Shown here: positions 9,712 to 19,500 of the stretch, piece by piece | Layout: each line of letters starts with the position of its first letter | Numbering within the stretch: position 1 is the stretch's first letter | Assembly: GCA_031288395.1 (NCBI GenBank) | Contig: JAITRM010000007.1 | Coordinates: 1 to 43,976 of the forward strand | DNA: 43,976 bases | Reading direction: 5' to 3' | From: Holosporaceae bacterium | GTDB lineage: Bacteria; Pseudomonadota; Alphaproteobacteria; UBA3830 | Notes under the pieces: generated by a model | What the model was told of the DNA's origin: nothing | Database searches by the model: none | What the model saw: only the letters and a program-made list of their open reading frames with translations | Made by a program: the position numbers and the translations under genes

Positions 9712-11165
9712 GCCGAGACCTTGTTCAAAATCACCTCTCTATCGCTGAAGGCCATGAACTCGTCGCCTATTTGCTGATAATTTTCGTGGCCCTTTCCGGC
9801 AACCAATAGCCCATCTCCCTCGCACAGCATATCTATAGCATATTCGATGGCGCTTTTTCTATCGGCAATTTCCGTAGCGGCAGGGCATCCATCCAGGATC
9901 ATTTTTCTAATTTGCTCCGGATTTTCATCGCGGGGATTGTCATCCGTCACAATGGTAATATCCGCAAATTCCTGTGCAACCTTTCCCATAAGAATGCGTT
10001 TATGGACGTCGCGATTGCCGCCGCATCCAAAAACGACGATTACCCTGTTTCCGGTATGATCTTTCAAAGACAAAATTGCATTTTTCAAAGCATCCGGAGA
10101 GTGAGCATAGTCCAAGTAAACATTTGCTGCCCCTACCCTAGCGATCAATTCGAGCCGCCCGTTTATGGGATGTAATTTTTCTAATCCAGCGACAATATCG
10201 TCAAGTTTTGTTCCGGTGAAATGGCAAATCGCAGCGGCGCATAGGGCATTATAAATTTGGAACTTTCCCTGAAGAGGCAGGGCAAATGAAACTTCCTTTC
10301 CCCAAAACATTGTTTTCACTTTCTGATGGACCTGCTCGGACTTTACGTCGACAATTTTGACGTCGTTGGAGCTGTACCCATAGCTGATGCATTTCATTTT
10401 CCTCTTCTCAGTTATTGCGCGGATTTTTTTGGAATATTCGTCATCCGAGTTTACGACCACCACAGTTTTTTCTTCCGCAATTTCGGAAAATAGTCGCTCT
10501 TTCGCTCGCCAATAATTTTTCAGCGTATGATGATAGTCCAGATGATCGTGGCTGAAGTTCGTAAAAGCGCAGACGGCAAATTTTAGGCCGCCAATCCTGT
10601 CCTGATCTATCCCATGACTTGAGGCTTCCAGAACTACATTTTTTATCTTCTGCTCCTGCAATCTGCTTAAAATCTTGTGCAAATCAATGGCGCCGGGAGA
10701 GGTCAAATTGGCGGATAAACTTTCGTTGTTTTTTCCACCGATAATTCCAAGCGTTCCTATGCTCGCTCCAGCAATACCTGCGCTTGTCCAAATCTGCCTG
10801 ACCACATCAACCGTGGAACTTTTCCCGTTCGTCCCCGTTACCGCGGCAATGTTGTCGAAATTGCTGGGAAAAAACTTTGAAGCCATATGAGCAAGCTCAG
10901 CTCGTGCGTTTTTTACAAAAATAAACGGAATGCCGTTTTTCACCTCGACGCGATTAACAAAATTCTCAGCATCTGAAATAATGCCCATTGCACAATTGGA
11001 GATGGCTTCGTCTATATAGGCTTTCCCATCCGCCGAGGAGCCTTTCAGCGCCGCAAAAACGCTTCCCGCAGTCACTTTTTTGGAATTATCACAAACATCG
11101 GCAACGTTTAACTCTTTGATTTCATCCGGAAGCTGGAAGCTGATCAATTCTCCAAGTTTTTTCAT
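9708..11165 (-). CDS. murE: UDP-N-acetylmuramoyl-L-alanyl-D-glutamate--2,6-diaminopimelate ligase
   Basis: MurE adds the third stem-peptide residue. The 485-residue protein carries the P-loop GTNGKSS (about 111-117), the motif EASSHGIDQDR, and FTNFSHDHLDYH. The substrate motif DNPR at about 409-412 is the one known to select meso-diaminopimelate instead of lysine. The cell wall is therefore predicted to be of the Gram-negative DAP type. Serine replaces the more usual threonine after the P-loop lysine. The gene starts in an ATGA overlap with the ftsI stop and ends in an ATGA overlap with murF. Confidence 0.96.
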   Translation of the reverse strand: MKKLGELISFQLPDEIKELNVADVCDNSKKVTAGSVFAALKGSSADGKAYIDEAISNCAMGIISDAENFVNRVEVKNGIPFIFVKNARAELAHMASKFFPSNFDNIAAVTGTNGKSSTVDVVRQIWTSAGIAGASIGTLGIIGGKNNESLSANLTSPGAIDLHKILSRLQEQKIKNVVLEASSHGIDQDRIGGLKFAVCAFTNFSHDHLDYHHTLKNYWRAKERLFSEIAEEKTVVVVNSDDEYSKKIRAITEKRKMKCISYGYSSNDVKIVDVKSEQVHQKVKTMFWGKEVSFALPLQGKFQIYNALCAAAICHFTGTKLDDIVAGLEKLHPINGRLELIARVGAANVYLDYAHSPDALKNAILSLKDHTGNRVIVVFGCGGNRDVHKRILMGKVAQEFADITIVTDDNPRDENPEQIRKMILDGCPAATEIADRKSAIEYAIDMLCEGDGLLVAGKGHENYQQIGDEFMAFSDREVILNKVSA

Positions 11166-12811
11166 TTTATTTTCCTTAAAATGTTATGCCAATCCGGTTC
11201 TGGACCGTTGAAGACCGAAACGCCGAGAATTGGTCCGATTCTTCGAATAACATTTCCGGCCGTCGGAGTCGTATTCCATCCGGACGCTCTGTATCCGTGA
11301 GTTTTGACTGTGGCTTTTGGATCGTCCAGCAATACGTAAACGGCATATTTCGGATCTGTCATGGGAAACGCGCCCATAAAACCGTTATAATTCACATTTT
11401 TTAGGTACCGCCCGCCCTTTTGCTTTTCGGCTGTGCCGGATTTTCCTCCAACCAAGTAGCCGCCCACTTCCGCAAGCCTGTTGGTCCCTTCCAGAACATT
11501 TATTCTCATCAGCGCCTTCATTTTGCTCGACGTTTTGGCGGAGAGAATTTTTTTCCCGGGAATTGACTGTCGTTTCAATAATGTCGGCGTGTTTAGAACG
11601 CCGTTATTCAAAATTCCGGATGCGACTGTAATCAAATGCAGAGGACTGAAAGCAATGCCATGGCCGAACGAAATGGTGATGGAATTCAATTCACCCCAGT
11701 AGGAAGGATAAAGCGGGCGCTGAGTTTCGCTCAATTCACAAGAAACCATGTCCAGCAAACCGATGCGCTTGAAAAATTTTTTCTGGGCTGCCGGACCGAC
11801 TTTCATGGCTATTCTGGCAGATCCGATGTTGGACGAATATTTCATGATTTCTTCCACGGACAAAAACATGCCCTTTCCTCGAAAATCATGTATCGTATAT
11901 TTTCCTACCTTTAGCGGAAATCTCGCGTCAAATTTAGTGAAGGGAGTGACGACGCCGTATTCCAGCGCCATCGCAGTGTTAAAAATTTTAGCAGACGATC
12001 CGGGCTCAATGGCGGACGAGGTCACCATGTTGAATCTTTCCTTCGCCTCTGGATCAGAATTTTTATTCGGGTCGAAATCCGGCAATGAAACCAGCGCTAT
12101 GATGCTTCCGGTTGCAATTTCCATCACGATCGCAGCCCCTCCCAACGCGCTGAACTCTTTAATTCCCTTCTGCAGCTCATCCCGCACAGCGTGTTGAACT
12201 TTCGTATCGATCGATAAAACTACTGGATTCGCCGACTCGCGCAACGTTTGGTCGAACACTTTTTCAATTCCTGAAATGCCGACATTATCAACATCCGTCC
12301 CGCCAAGCACGTGAGCCAGAAGATTCTTATCCGGATAAACGCGTCTCTCGGTCCTCAAAAGATGCATGCCGGGAATCCCCTGGTTCAGGACGGCTTGCTC
12401 CTGAGATGGAGACAGGTGGCGCTTTATCCAGATAAATTTTTTGGAAGACGACAGCTTTTTCGTGAGATCGTCTTTATTTATTTCACTGAAAACATTAGCT
12501 ATTTTTTCGACTGATTCCTTCAAATTTATTATCTCATGAGGGCATGCGTAAAGAGACGTTGTCGGGAGGCTCGTGGCGACTATTACGCCGTTTCGATCAA
12601 CGATATCGGCGCGGGAAATAAACGTCGGAGCATTTTGGCCCGACGGATTCTCTCCACCGCGAACGTCGAAAATCATTATTTGCGCAAGCCTAAAAATTAG
12701 CAGACTAAACAGAAGAAAAAAGACGCTTGCGGCAAATAAGGCCCGCTGCTTTGCAACCTTTAGAGCCCGCGTCGATAGCGAATAAAAATTGCTGCCGCGC
12801 CTGGAGTACAT
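11162..12811 (-). CDS. ftsI: Division-specific transpeptidase, class B penicillin-binding protein FtsI/PBP3
   Basis: FtsI cross-links septal peptidoglycan with FtsW at the division site. The 549-residue protein has one N-terminal membrane span (about 27-46), then the PBP dimer/pedestal region, then the transpeptidase domain. All three active-site motifs are present: SSAK at 272-275 (nucleophile S272), SSN at 326-328, and KSGT at 457-460. The KSG form of the third motif is common. The length is close to the family norm (about 550-600). The start ATG at 12811 shares one base with the ftsL stop (TAATG). The end overlaps murE. Confidence 0.95.
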   Translation of the reverse strand: MYSRRGSNFYSLSTRALKVAKQRALFAASVFFLLFSLLIFRLAQIMIFDVRGGENPSGQNAPTFISRADIVDRNGVIVATSLPTTSLYACPHEIINLKESVEKIANVFSEINKDDLTKKLSSSKKFIWIKRHLSPSQEQAVLNQGIPGMHLLRTERRVYPDKNLLAHVLGGTDVDNVGISGIEKVFDQTLRESANPVVLSIDTKVQHAVRDELQKGIKEFSALGGAAIVMEIATGSIIALVSLPDFDPNKNSDPEAKERFNMVTSSAIEPGSSAKIFNTAMALEYGVVTPFTKFDARFPLKVGKYTIHDFRGKGMFLSVEEIMKYSSNIGSARIAMKVGPAAQKKFFKRIGLLDMVSCELSETQRPLYPSYWGELNSITISFGHGIAFSPLHLITVASGILNNGVLNTPTLLKRQSIPGKKILSAKTSSKMKALMRINVLEGTNRLAEVGGYLVGGKSGTAEKQKGGRYLKNVNYNGFMGAFPMTDPKYAVYVLLDDPKATVKTHGYRASGWNTTPTAGNVIRRIGPILGVSVFNGPEPDWHNILRKIK

Positions 12812-13167
12812 TAGCGGCGACTTTCTTGAGAGAAAATCTCATCCACTAGTTTCGACAACTTTTTTATTTCTTTGTACCTGTTCTTTTCAGAATGAAATAT
12901 GGACGCGTCGAACTCCCGCAGCTGTTTCGGTTCAATTTGGCGCATTTTGAGATGCTTCACCGCAAGACGTTGAATCCTCTCGGGCGATATCAGCGCCTTC
13001 CACTCGGCTTTCAGAATATGATGGTTTTTCCTTTCAATTGCTATCTCTTTCTTGGCCTGTTTAATTCTATTTTCAATGGAAAGTACTGAATATTTCAGAT
13101 AAAACAACCATGCGCCAATGGCGCAGATCAGAAGCGCAAAAAATACAGAAGATTTTTTCGTTACCAT
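12811..13167 (-). CDS. ftsL: Cell division protein FtsL
   Basis: FtsL is a small bitopic divisome protein that forms a coiled coil with FtsB and helps activate FtsWI. The 118-residue protein has a short basic N-terminus, one span (SVFFALLICAIGAWLFYLKY) and a charged heptad-like helix. The characteristic FtsL segment LKAEWKALISPERIQRLA follows. It lies 24 bases after rsmH and ends in a TAATG overlap with ftsI, the conserved position for ftsL. FtsL sequences diverge strongly, so position and the LKAEW..L..PER pattern carry most of the weight. Confidence 0.88.
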   Translation of the reverse strand: MVTKKSSVFFALLICAIGAWLFYLKYSVLSIENRIKQAKKEIAIERKNHHILKAEWKALISPERIQRLAVKHLKMRQIEPKQLREFDASIFHSEKNRYKEIKKLSKLVDEIFSQESRR

Positions 13168-13191
13168 GTTGAAGATACTAAAAACGCTCGA

Positions 13192-14079
13192 CTATAGCAT
13201 AGAAATTCCTCGAAGTTTAGCCGACCTTGAGCGTGGATTTGACAAAATTTCTTCCGGCGACGGCGTAATGGGCTTTTTATTTAGAAGCTGAAATTTCGCT
13301 CTATTTTCATCGTGTAATAATTTTCTAAAAAACAGCTTTACTATGCGATCTTCCAGCGAATGAAAGCTGACTACTATTATTTTTCCTCCGTGATTCAGCA
13401 ATCCCACTGATTCGGCTAGAACTTTCTCCAGTTCGCCCAACTCGTCGTTTACGAAAATTCTCAATGCTTGAAATGTCTTGGTGGCGGGATCTATTTTCCC
13501 TCTTCTCTTGACGCAGGAACGGATCACATTGCCAAGATCTTCCGTATTTTGAATGCTGCGCAAATTAAGTTTTATGCCTTTGGCAATGCGTCTGGAAAAA
13601 TGCTCCTCTCCATAGCGATAAATGAGATCCGCCAAATCTTTTTCGGAATATTTGCGGATCACGCCCAGCGCAGTTTCGTCGGTTAGTCCCATATTCATGA
13701 GCAATGGGCCGTTTAATTTGAAAGAAAACCCGCGCGCTGGATCCGTCAATTGAAAATTAGAAACACCGAGGTCCAGAACCACTCCATCCAGCTTCTTTAC
13801 ATCGTAAAATTTCATAATCGAACATATGTTGCTGAACTTGGCCAAAGAAAAATCAAAATTGCTCTCAAAATTGCTCTCATAATTGCGCTTTAGATCCATC
13901 GCCATACCTTCGGTAACGGAGTCTCGATCGCAGGCGATCACCCGACAATCAACGGCATTAAGAATGGCACGGCTGTAGCCCCCGCCGCCAAACGTTCCGT
14001 CAAAGTAGATTCCTCCTCTCCGTGGCGATAACATCGCTAGAGCTTCCTTCAGCAAAACCGGAGTATGTTTTTCCATCAT
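13192..14079 (-). CDS. rsmH: 16S rRNA (cytosine(1402)-N(4))-methyltransferase
   Basis: RsmH (MraW) uses S-adenosylmethionine to methylate N4 of C1402 in the ribosomal decoding centre. The 295-residue protein starts with the family N-terminus (HTPVLLKEAL), followed by the SAM-binding FDGTFGGGGYS. Further motifs are VLDLGVSNFQLTDPARGFSF and, near the C-terminus, VVSFHSLEDRIVK. It is the first dcw gene here. mraZ, its usual upstream partner, is absent; the stop of the NhaD-like antiporter gene lies only 6 bases before the rsmH ATG. The dcw run may therefore be read from the antiporter promoter. Confidence 0.96.
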   Translation of the reverse strand: MMEKHTPVLLKEALAMLSPRRGGIYFDGTFGGGGYSRAILNAVDCRVIACDRDSVTEGMAMDLKRNYESNFESNFDFSLAKFSNICSIMKFYDVKKLDGVVLDLGVSNFQLTDPARGFSFKLNGPLLMNMGLTDETALGVIRKYSEKDLADLIYRYGEEHFSRRIAKGIKLNLRSIQNTEDLGNVIRSCVKRRGKIDPATKTFQALRIFVNDELGELEKVLAESVGLLNHGGKIIVVSFHSLEDRIVKLFFRKLLHDENRAKFQLLNKKPITPSPEEILSNPRSRSAKLRGISML

Positions 14080-14085
14080 TAAAAT

Positions 14086-15396
14086 CTACAAACAGGCGGA
14101 AATAACGGCAAAAATCGGCAGCAAAATTGTGCAGGACCAGAGCAGATATCCTAAAAATGACGGAGTTTTGATGGAACAATGTTCCGCTATCGACCTAACC
14201 ATCAGATTGGGCGCGTTTCCCAAGTAGGTCAGCGCTCCCATAAAAACCGTTGAAATCGAAAAGGCCGCTAGAATATGAGATTTAACGGTCATGAGCGTTT
14301 GGGCGTCGCCTGAAGTTAGGTGGAAAAAAATCAAAAACGTCGGCGCGTTGTCCAACAGCGAAGATAACAAGCCGCTGGCCCAGAAGCATCTGTTGGCAAT
14401 AAACTCTCCACCTGGAGCCATCCAGCGGAAGACGTCCCCAAAAGCTCCAGAGGTCCCCTGTTGCAATATGGAAATAATGGGAGCGATGGTGATGAAGATC
14501 CCGGCGAAAAGTTCTGCAACTTCCCTTATGGGAGCGACAGAGAATCCATTTCTTTCGTGGATTTTTTTGGGAGTAATTCTAAGTGAAATCAGTGAAATAA
14601 TCACCAGCAAACAATTTCTTAAAATAGATGACCAATTAAATTTGTGACCATATAGCAAAACTTCGCCGGAAAAATTACAGAAAATTACGATGAGCAAAAC
14701 TGCCATCATAAGCAGCAAGTTCGTCTTTCCCCGAAGAATAAAAGCCGATTTGGCGACTCTGTCGTGATCCGTCGCGGGGTCATTTTTGAATAAAATAAAA
14801 TCAATGACAAAAAATATCCCAACCAATGCAAAAGTTGCGCCGAATATGACCGGATATAGACGCTTGATAAACCAAAAGAAATCTATACCTTTGAGAAACC
14901 CTATGAACAATGGCGGGTCTCCAACAGGCGTGGCGCTGCCGCCGATATTCGCAACTAGAAATATGAAAAACACCACCAAATGCGAACACTTTTTTCTTCC
15001 GGCATTTGCCCGTAAAAACGGACGAATTAAAAGAGTGGAAGCGCCGGTAGTTCCGATCCATCCGGCCAAGAAACTGCCGAAAAGCAGAAACAGCGCGTTG
15101 AAAAGCGGTCCTCTATAGCGTGGAAAATCCACAAAAATGCCGCCGGAGACGGTGTACAGCGCGGCAATTAAAATTATGAATGGAAGATAATCGGCAAGCA
15201 ACGGCTCGCAAATGGCGCCAAAAACCCGAAAGAAACCGAAAAAATAGGCCACAAAAATCAGATATATTAATGACCAAAATAATGGGACATAGCTTGCGTA
15301 TTTGTGCCAAAAATTCGGAAATAACAGCGGAAAAAACGACATGGAAAAAACGATTCCCCAAAAAGGGCATGCCCAAAAAAAGCTGGAAAATTCCAT
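14086..15396 (-). CDS. nhaD: NhaD-type sodium:proton antiporter (ion transporter superfamily)
   Basis: NhaD antiporters exchange Na+ or Li+ for protons across the inner membrane. The 436-residue protein has about eleven or twelve hydrophobic spans. Features typical of the NhaD branch are GWIGTTGASTLLIRP and FLVANIGGSATPVGDPPLFIGF, where a polar loop with GD sits between spans. A second half ends with SSLLDNAPTFLIFFHL and MGALTYLGNAPNLMVRSIAE. The inverted two-half layout is that of the ion transporter superfamily. I chose the ATG at 15396 over an in-frame TTG at 15405. It lies between tssA and rsmH on the same strand and has its own plausible promoter. Confidence 0.82.
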   Translation of the reverse strand: MEFSSFFWACPFWGIVFSMSFFPLLFPNFWHKYASYVPLFWSLIYLIFVAYFFGFFRVFGAICEPLLADYLPFIILIAALYTVSGGIFVDFPRYRGPLFNALFLLFGSFLAGWIGTTGASTLLIRPFLRANAGRKKCSHLVVFFIFLVANIGGSATPVGDPPLFIGFLKGIDFFWFIKRLYPVIFGATFALVGIFFVIDFILFKNDPATDHDRVAKSAFILRGKTNLLLMMAVLLIVIFCNFSGEVLLYGHKFNWSSILRNCLLVIISLISLRITPKKIHERNGFSVAPIREVAELFAGIFITIAPIISILQQGTSGAFGDVFRWMAPGGEFIANRCFWASGLLSSLLDNAPTFLIFFHLTSGDAQTLMTVKSHILAAFSISTVFMGALTYLGNAPNLMVRSIAEHCSIKTPSFLGYLLWSCTILLPIFAVISACL

Positions 15397-15427
15397 CGCA
15401 ACCAACGCCGACGTTTAAAGTGATGGC

Positions 15428-15457
15428 AGTATAGCATCTAATCGGAAAATTTGTCGC
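15428..15457 (-). promoter_or_regulatory. Possible extended -10 promoter of the antiporter gene and dcw run
   Basis: On the minus strand, TGCTATACT provides an extended -10 element (TATACT at 15433-15428). GCGACA (15457-15452) is a partial -35 at 18 bases spacing. The predicted start is about 25 bases before the antiporter ATG. This was found by eye; the -35 matches only 4 of 6. Confidence 0.4.
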
Positions 15458-15458
15458 G

Positions 15459-16553
15459 CTAGCTGTTGGGGTTATTTGCTTCGCTGGAATTGGAACTTAA
15501 GAGACCGCGAAGCTCTGAAATTGCGTGTATAACCGACGTCCCATTTTGCATATTGATCTCCAGAAGTTCCTGAAAAGTCTTGTTGCCAATGGCGCTGGCG
15601 ATCTTAATTAATGTGGCCGAGGGACTCTGGGGTTGCTCCTTTTCCAAAAAAGCGGCAATTTTCACCAGATTTTCATAGGCGCCATCCAAAGTTTTGCATG
15701 ACGCAGCCGTTGCTTCGCTGCTTCCGTCGCTGATTTGCTGATCTTCATCGACTTGTTGAGTTTCAGCAGCATTCATTCTCCCAGAATCTTTTGATCCGCT
15801 GGCGTCGGAAGATGATTTTTTTCCCGCCATGCTTCTGGAAACAACGTGTTCTATATCTTTGAGGCAGGAAAAAATTTCATGGAAGCTCGGCGCTTCTTCG
15901 GAACATTTTTCGTTAAGGAAATCATTGAGCGATTTTAACTTTTCCTGCAGTTCATTTACCTCTTTTCCAAGGGCTTCAAAAAATTCTAGCGGCGTAACCG
16001 CTACGTTTTTTTCAATTTGTTTCAGAGAAAGCCCTCGACTATTTTTTATCTGTAAATTCCGGCGCGCCGTCATCCAATCCGCTAAACTATGCGGGCTTAA
16101 GACTCCGTCGCTGGGATTGGTCAGTGGAATTAACACTATTCTTTCGCGAATTTTCTCCGCAAAAAAATAAAAGGGAGACGCCCGCCGAACAGCGCTTTTA
16201 TTCGCAGAATCAATGGTAGGATAAATATTATCCCAAAATTTCTCGCTGAGGGATTTCACCAACGTCACCCCTTGATTCAGACCACTAAATCCATACAGCG
16301 CCGTCAGAGACTCCAGAAGCCACATGGCGATCTGCAGGTCCTTGGTCCTGGTAAGAAGCAATTCCGAACAGAGACGCAGCACTTCCGGCCAGTTGGCTTT
16401 TTTTGCTTCGGTCTGCCAAATTCCCTGCGATAAATTGGCGTCATCCTCTCGGCGCAACTCCATTATCTGGTCATATACGCTGTCGTAGCGCAAATACTCG
16501 CCGCATTCGCCGTCTGGAGAAACGGGAAGCAAAAAATCCTCAACTTTTATCAT
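15459..16553 (-). CDS. tssA: Type VI secretion system protein TssA (ImpA family)
   Basis: TssA helps baseplate assembly and sheath/tube polymerisation in the cytoplasm. The 364-residue protein starts with the ImpA N-terminal domain. Its recognisable pieces are LLPVSPDGECGEYLRYDSVYD, the segment WPEVLRLCSELLLTRTKDLQ, then AMWLLESLTALYGFSGLNQG and FWDNIYP, all typical of TssA. A variable Ser/Asp-rich linker (about 240-285) precedes a helical C-terminal part of about 70 residues. The start ATG lies 3 bases after the tssM stop, so tssM-tssA form one operon. Other T6SS genes in the window (tssE, tssF, tssG) lie 10 kb away on the other strand. Confidence 0.9.
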   Translation of the reverse strand: MIKVEDFLLPVSPDGECGEYLRYDSVYDQIMELRREDDANLSQGIWQTEAKKANWPEVLRLCSELLLTRTKDLQIAMWLLESLTALYGFSGLNQGVTLVKSLSEKFWDNIYPTIDSANKSAVRRASPFYFFAEKIRERIVLIPLTNPSDGVLSPHSLADWMTARRNLQIKNSRGLSLKQIEKNVAVTPLEFFEALGKEVNELQEKLKSLNDFLNEKCSEEAPSFHEIFSCLKDIEHVVSRSMAGKKSSSDASGSKDSGRMNAAETQQVDEDQQISDGSSEATAASCKTLDGAYENLVKIAAFLEKEQPQSPSATLIKIASAIGNKTFQELLEINMQNGTSVIHAISELRGLLSSNSSEANNPNS

Positions 16554-16556
16554 GCC

Positions 16557-19500
16557 CTACTCCCCAGCCTCGTTAGTTTCTTCCTCTGCTTCGGTCGCCT
16601 GAACCGGCGCCGTTCCTTCCGTCACCGGCTGCGGAGCCGGATTCTCTTTATCGAAGGAAACCGCCGCATCCAAATTGCCGGCTGGCGTAACCGAACCGGC
16701 GGATTCTCCCAGATCAATGCCGCGCTCGTGGCCGTACAAGTCCGGACAGAATTCCGGGAACAGCGGCCACTCCAGTGGAATAAGTTTATCGCCATCGCGA
16801 GTCATTGGCGTAATTTTCATCACAATCTTGGAAGTTTGCACATCATTTCCTTGGCTAGAGTCAACGATAGGGACTTGAAATTGCAGCAAAATCCCCTGGG
16901 GAAGCGCCACCTCCCTGCTAATCTTATGTTCTTCAATCAGGCGGAGCATGGCCCATCTACCGCCATAGGAAAATGTAACCTTGGTTCCCTGAATTGACGG
17001 ATTGTTGCTGGATCCCACGTCGTAGGGTTTTTCATCTGCCGATGCCACCCAATTAAAGGCCACGCTAACTTTGTCGTTATTAAAGAAAACTCCGGTGGCG
17101 TTATCCTCCACCAGAGAATCGTTGATGGTTATTTTTCTGTCCAGTAGCGAGGACGTGAGGGCCTCCACATTTGGAGAAGGGCGCAGCTGAAAGGAAAACG
17201 ATATTGGGGCAGTATTCGGGTCCGATCCCTTGGACTGAGCGATCCAAAGCTTCAAAAATGGTATCATTTTACCCATAGATTTCAGGAATTCTAGTGCTTT
17301 TAGGCTAACTCCCTTCCTTTCCCTATTGCTATCCAATGTCGCATATACGCCGGCGGAGCTTTGCTCGTACAAATCGACGAATTTTTCTATATCAAGCATA
17401 GATGCGTCCTCCAGCGACTTGCCGAAGGGGAATTTATGGCTGAGAGTCTCGTTGAATTGTTTGTTTATTTTGTTATAGGCCTTCGACGCTCGTTCATATT
17501 GCACAACCTCAGCTCTGGATATCAGTGACTTCGCCACATTCGAACGCTTATTCAGGAAATAGTCGCCTCCGCTTTCCGCAATGGTTTTGATCTCTCCCTG
17601 ATTATCGAAAGATTCCAGAGAAACCCGCGACAAATTCTCCGAAATGAACGTCTCCAGCGCAGCTATGGAGTTGCCAGGCTTTCGAGCTTCGTAATCTGCA
17701 ACGCTGACAACAATGGATTTCCACTTTTCCAACAGAGGGCGATTTTTCACCTTCTCCAGAATATTTTGCATAGATAGGAGGTCGACAACCGGAGTTGCGA
17801 TATCCTTAGCCAAAAATTTTATCCGCTCAAACTGCGCCATCAGGTACTGCTTCAGCCCATCCTGATCGTCAAAATTCAAAAATCTCGGGTTGCGATCTCC
17901 GTTCCAATTGTCAAATAGAGCCTCTCCGGACGAATATGGCGTTTCCAGATTAAATAGAGCGTCCACTTTTTCCAGCAAAGATGTATATTGGGAAATCACC
18001 AGCGCAGAAAAGCCAAAATCTTTCTGATTATCTTCTTCTTGTATCTCATCGAGGGTTTTCATGACTTTGGCGATGGCCACAGAGGAATTTCTTATGTTGA
18101 GAGCCTGACGTTTGTAAGCGTCTTCCAGGAGATTGCGCGAATGCCCCAGCGGCATATCATCGAAAATTTGAGCGTTGCCCAGCATGGATTGCAGCGTCGG
18201 ATGCAGACATTTTCGCGCAATCGTTTGATACATTTCAAAGTGCTGAGCTCGCATGGCCGGAGGCATGGTCGTGGAAAATTCATAGTATTTATCGAGCAAA
18301 TCGGAAATTTCCTTCAGCCTTTTTTGATCCCAGAGGAGCATTTTATCCTCCAGAATCGCTGTGACTAAATTTGTTCCCGGAACCGATCGAATAAACGGCT
18401 GATCCAGCAGCGCGCGAACCTCCTTTTGAAAGTCTTCAAAACCTTTGGATGGCGTTTGAATGTTCTCCGACAACAGCGGCCCCGTCAAATCGGTTCTGAA
18501 AGACAAAAGGCGAGATTTGAACTGACGAAATTGAGTCTCCGCTAGCCGCAGCAGCTCTCGGATACGATCCACGCCGACGATTTCTGATGATTTCAGATCG
18601 TTTATCACTTTGACGTATTCATTATTCGGAGCAAAATTGTCCGATACAATCCAATTGAATTTCTTGTTCTTCAATATGTCGGCAATCAGCACGGTTTTGT
18701 CGTAGATCTTGGCGAGATCTTTTGGCGAGTAAGCGATGCTGGCATTTCTATAGGCCTCCAGCATTGCTTCGATATCGGACACGAGACTTTGCAATATTTT
18801 CTCAATGGTTTTGTCGAAAACGTCGCTCAAAAAAGTGCTGAAAAGCATCCGCAAATTGGACTCTATGTGAGGTTGAAATAGTTCAATATCAAACCTGGGA
18901 AGGACTAATTTCTTGTTTGGAACATGGGTTTTCATCGTCTCTGTAATATTAAACTTGTCTTTGAATATGGTATCCGTTAAATCAACGACGCTTTTTCTGT
19001 CTTCCAAGCGACGTATGGCGTTATATTCGGCGCTAATTTTTTTTATGTTGATCACGCGCTGAATGAATTCCCGCAAATTTTTAAAGCTTTGGAAGGAATT
19101 TACGTCAAATAGATCCTTTTTTTCGTGACGAGCCTCCGACTCCAGGCGAACTTTCTCCAACACGCTCTTGGTATTAAGGTTCAGGTCGATGTACATCGCT
19201 CGCACAACCACCGAATCAAAAACCAGCGCGAGAGTTTCCGTTAATTCATTGCGCAAGCTGGAAAACCAGGACTGTGGAACGAAAATGGACGAGACGTCTG
19301 ACCACTTCACCGACGGCATGTTCTGCAACAGCTGGATCGTGTGCTTATTTATGAGCGCCTGATCTTCTTCTCCACGCAGATTGTCCTCCAGATACTTTAT
19401 TTTCACCATGTAGCTCTTCAGAGAGGACATAATTTGATAATAATCGTGTATCTTGTTTTTCAGGTTATTGTTTCCCATAAACCAGCCGATGGAAATGAGG

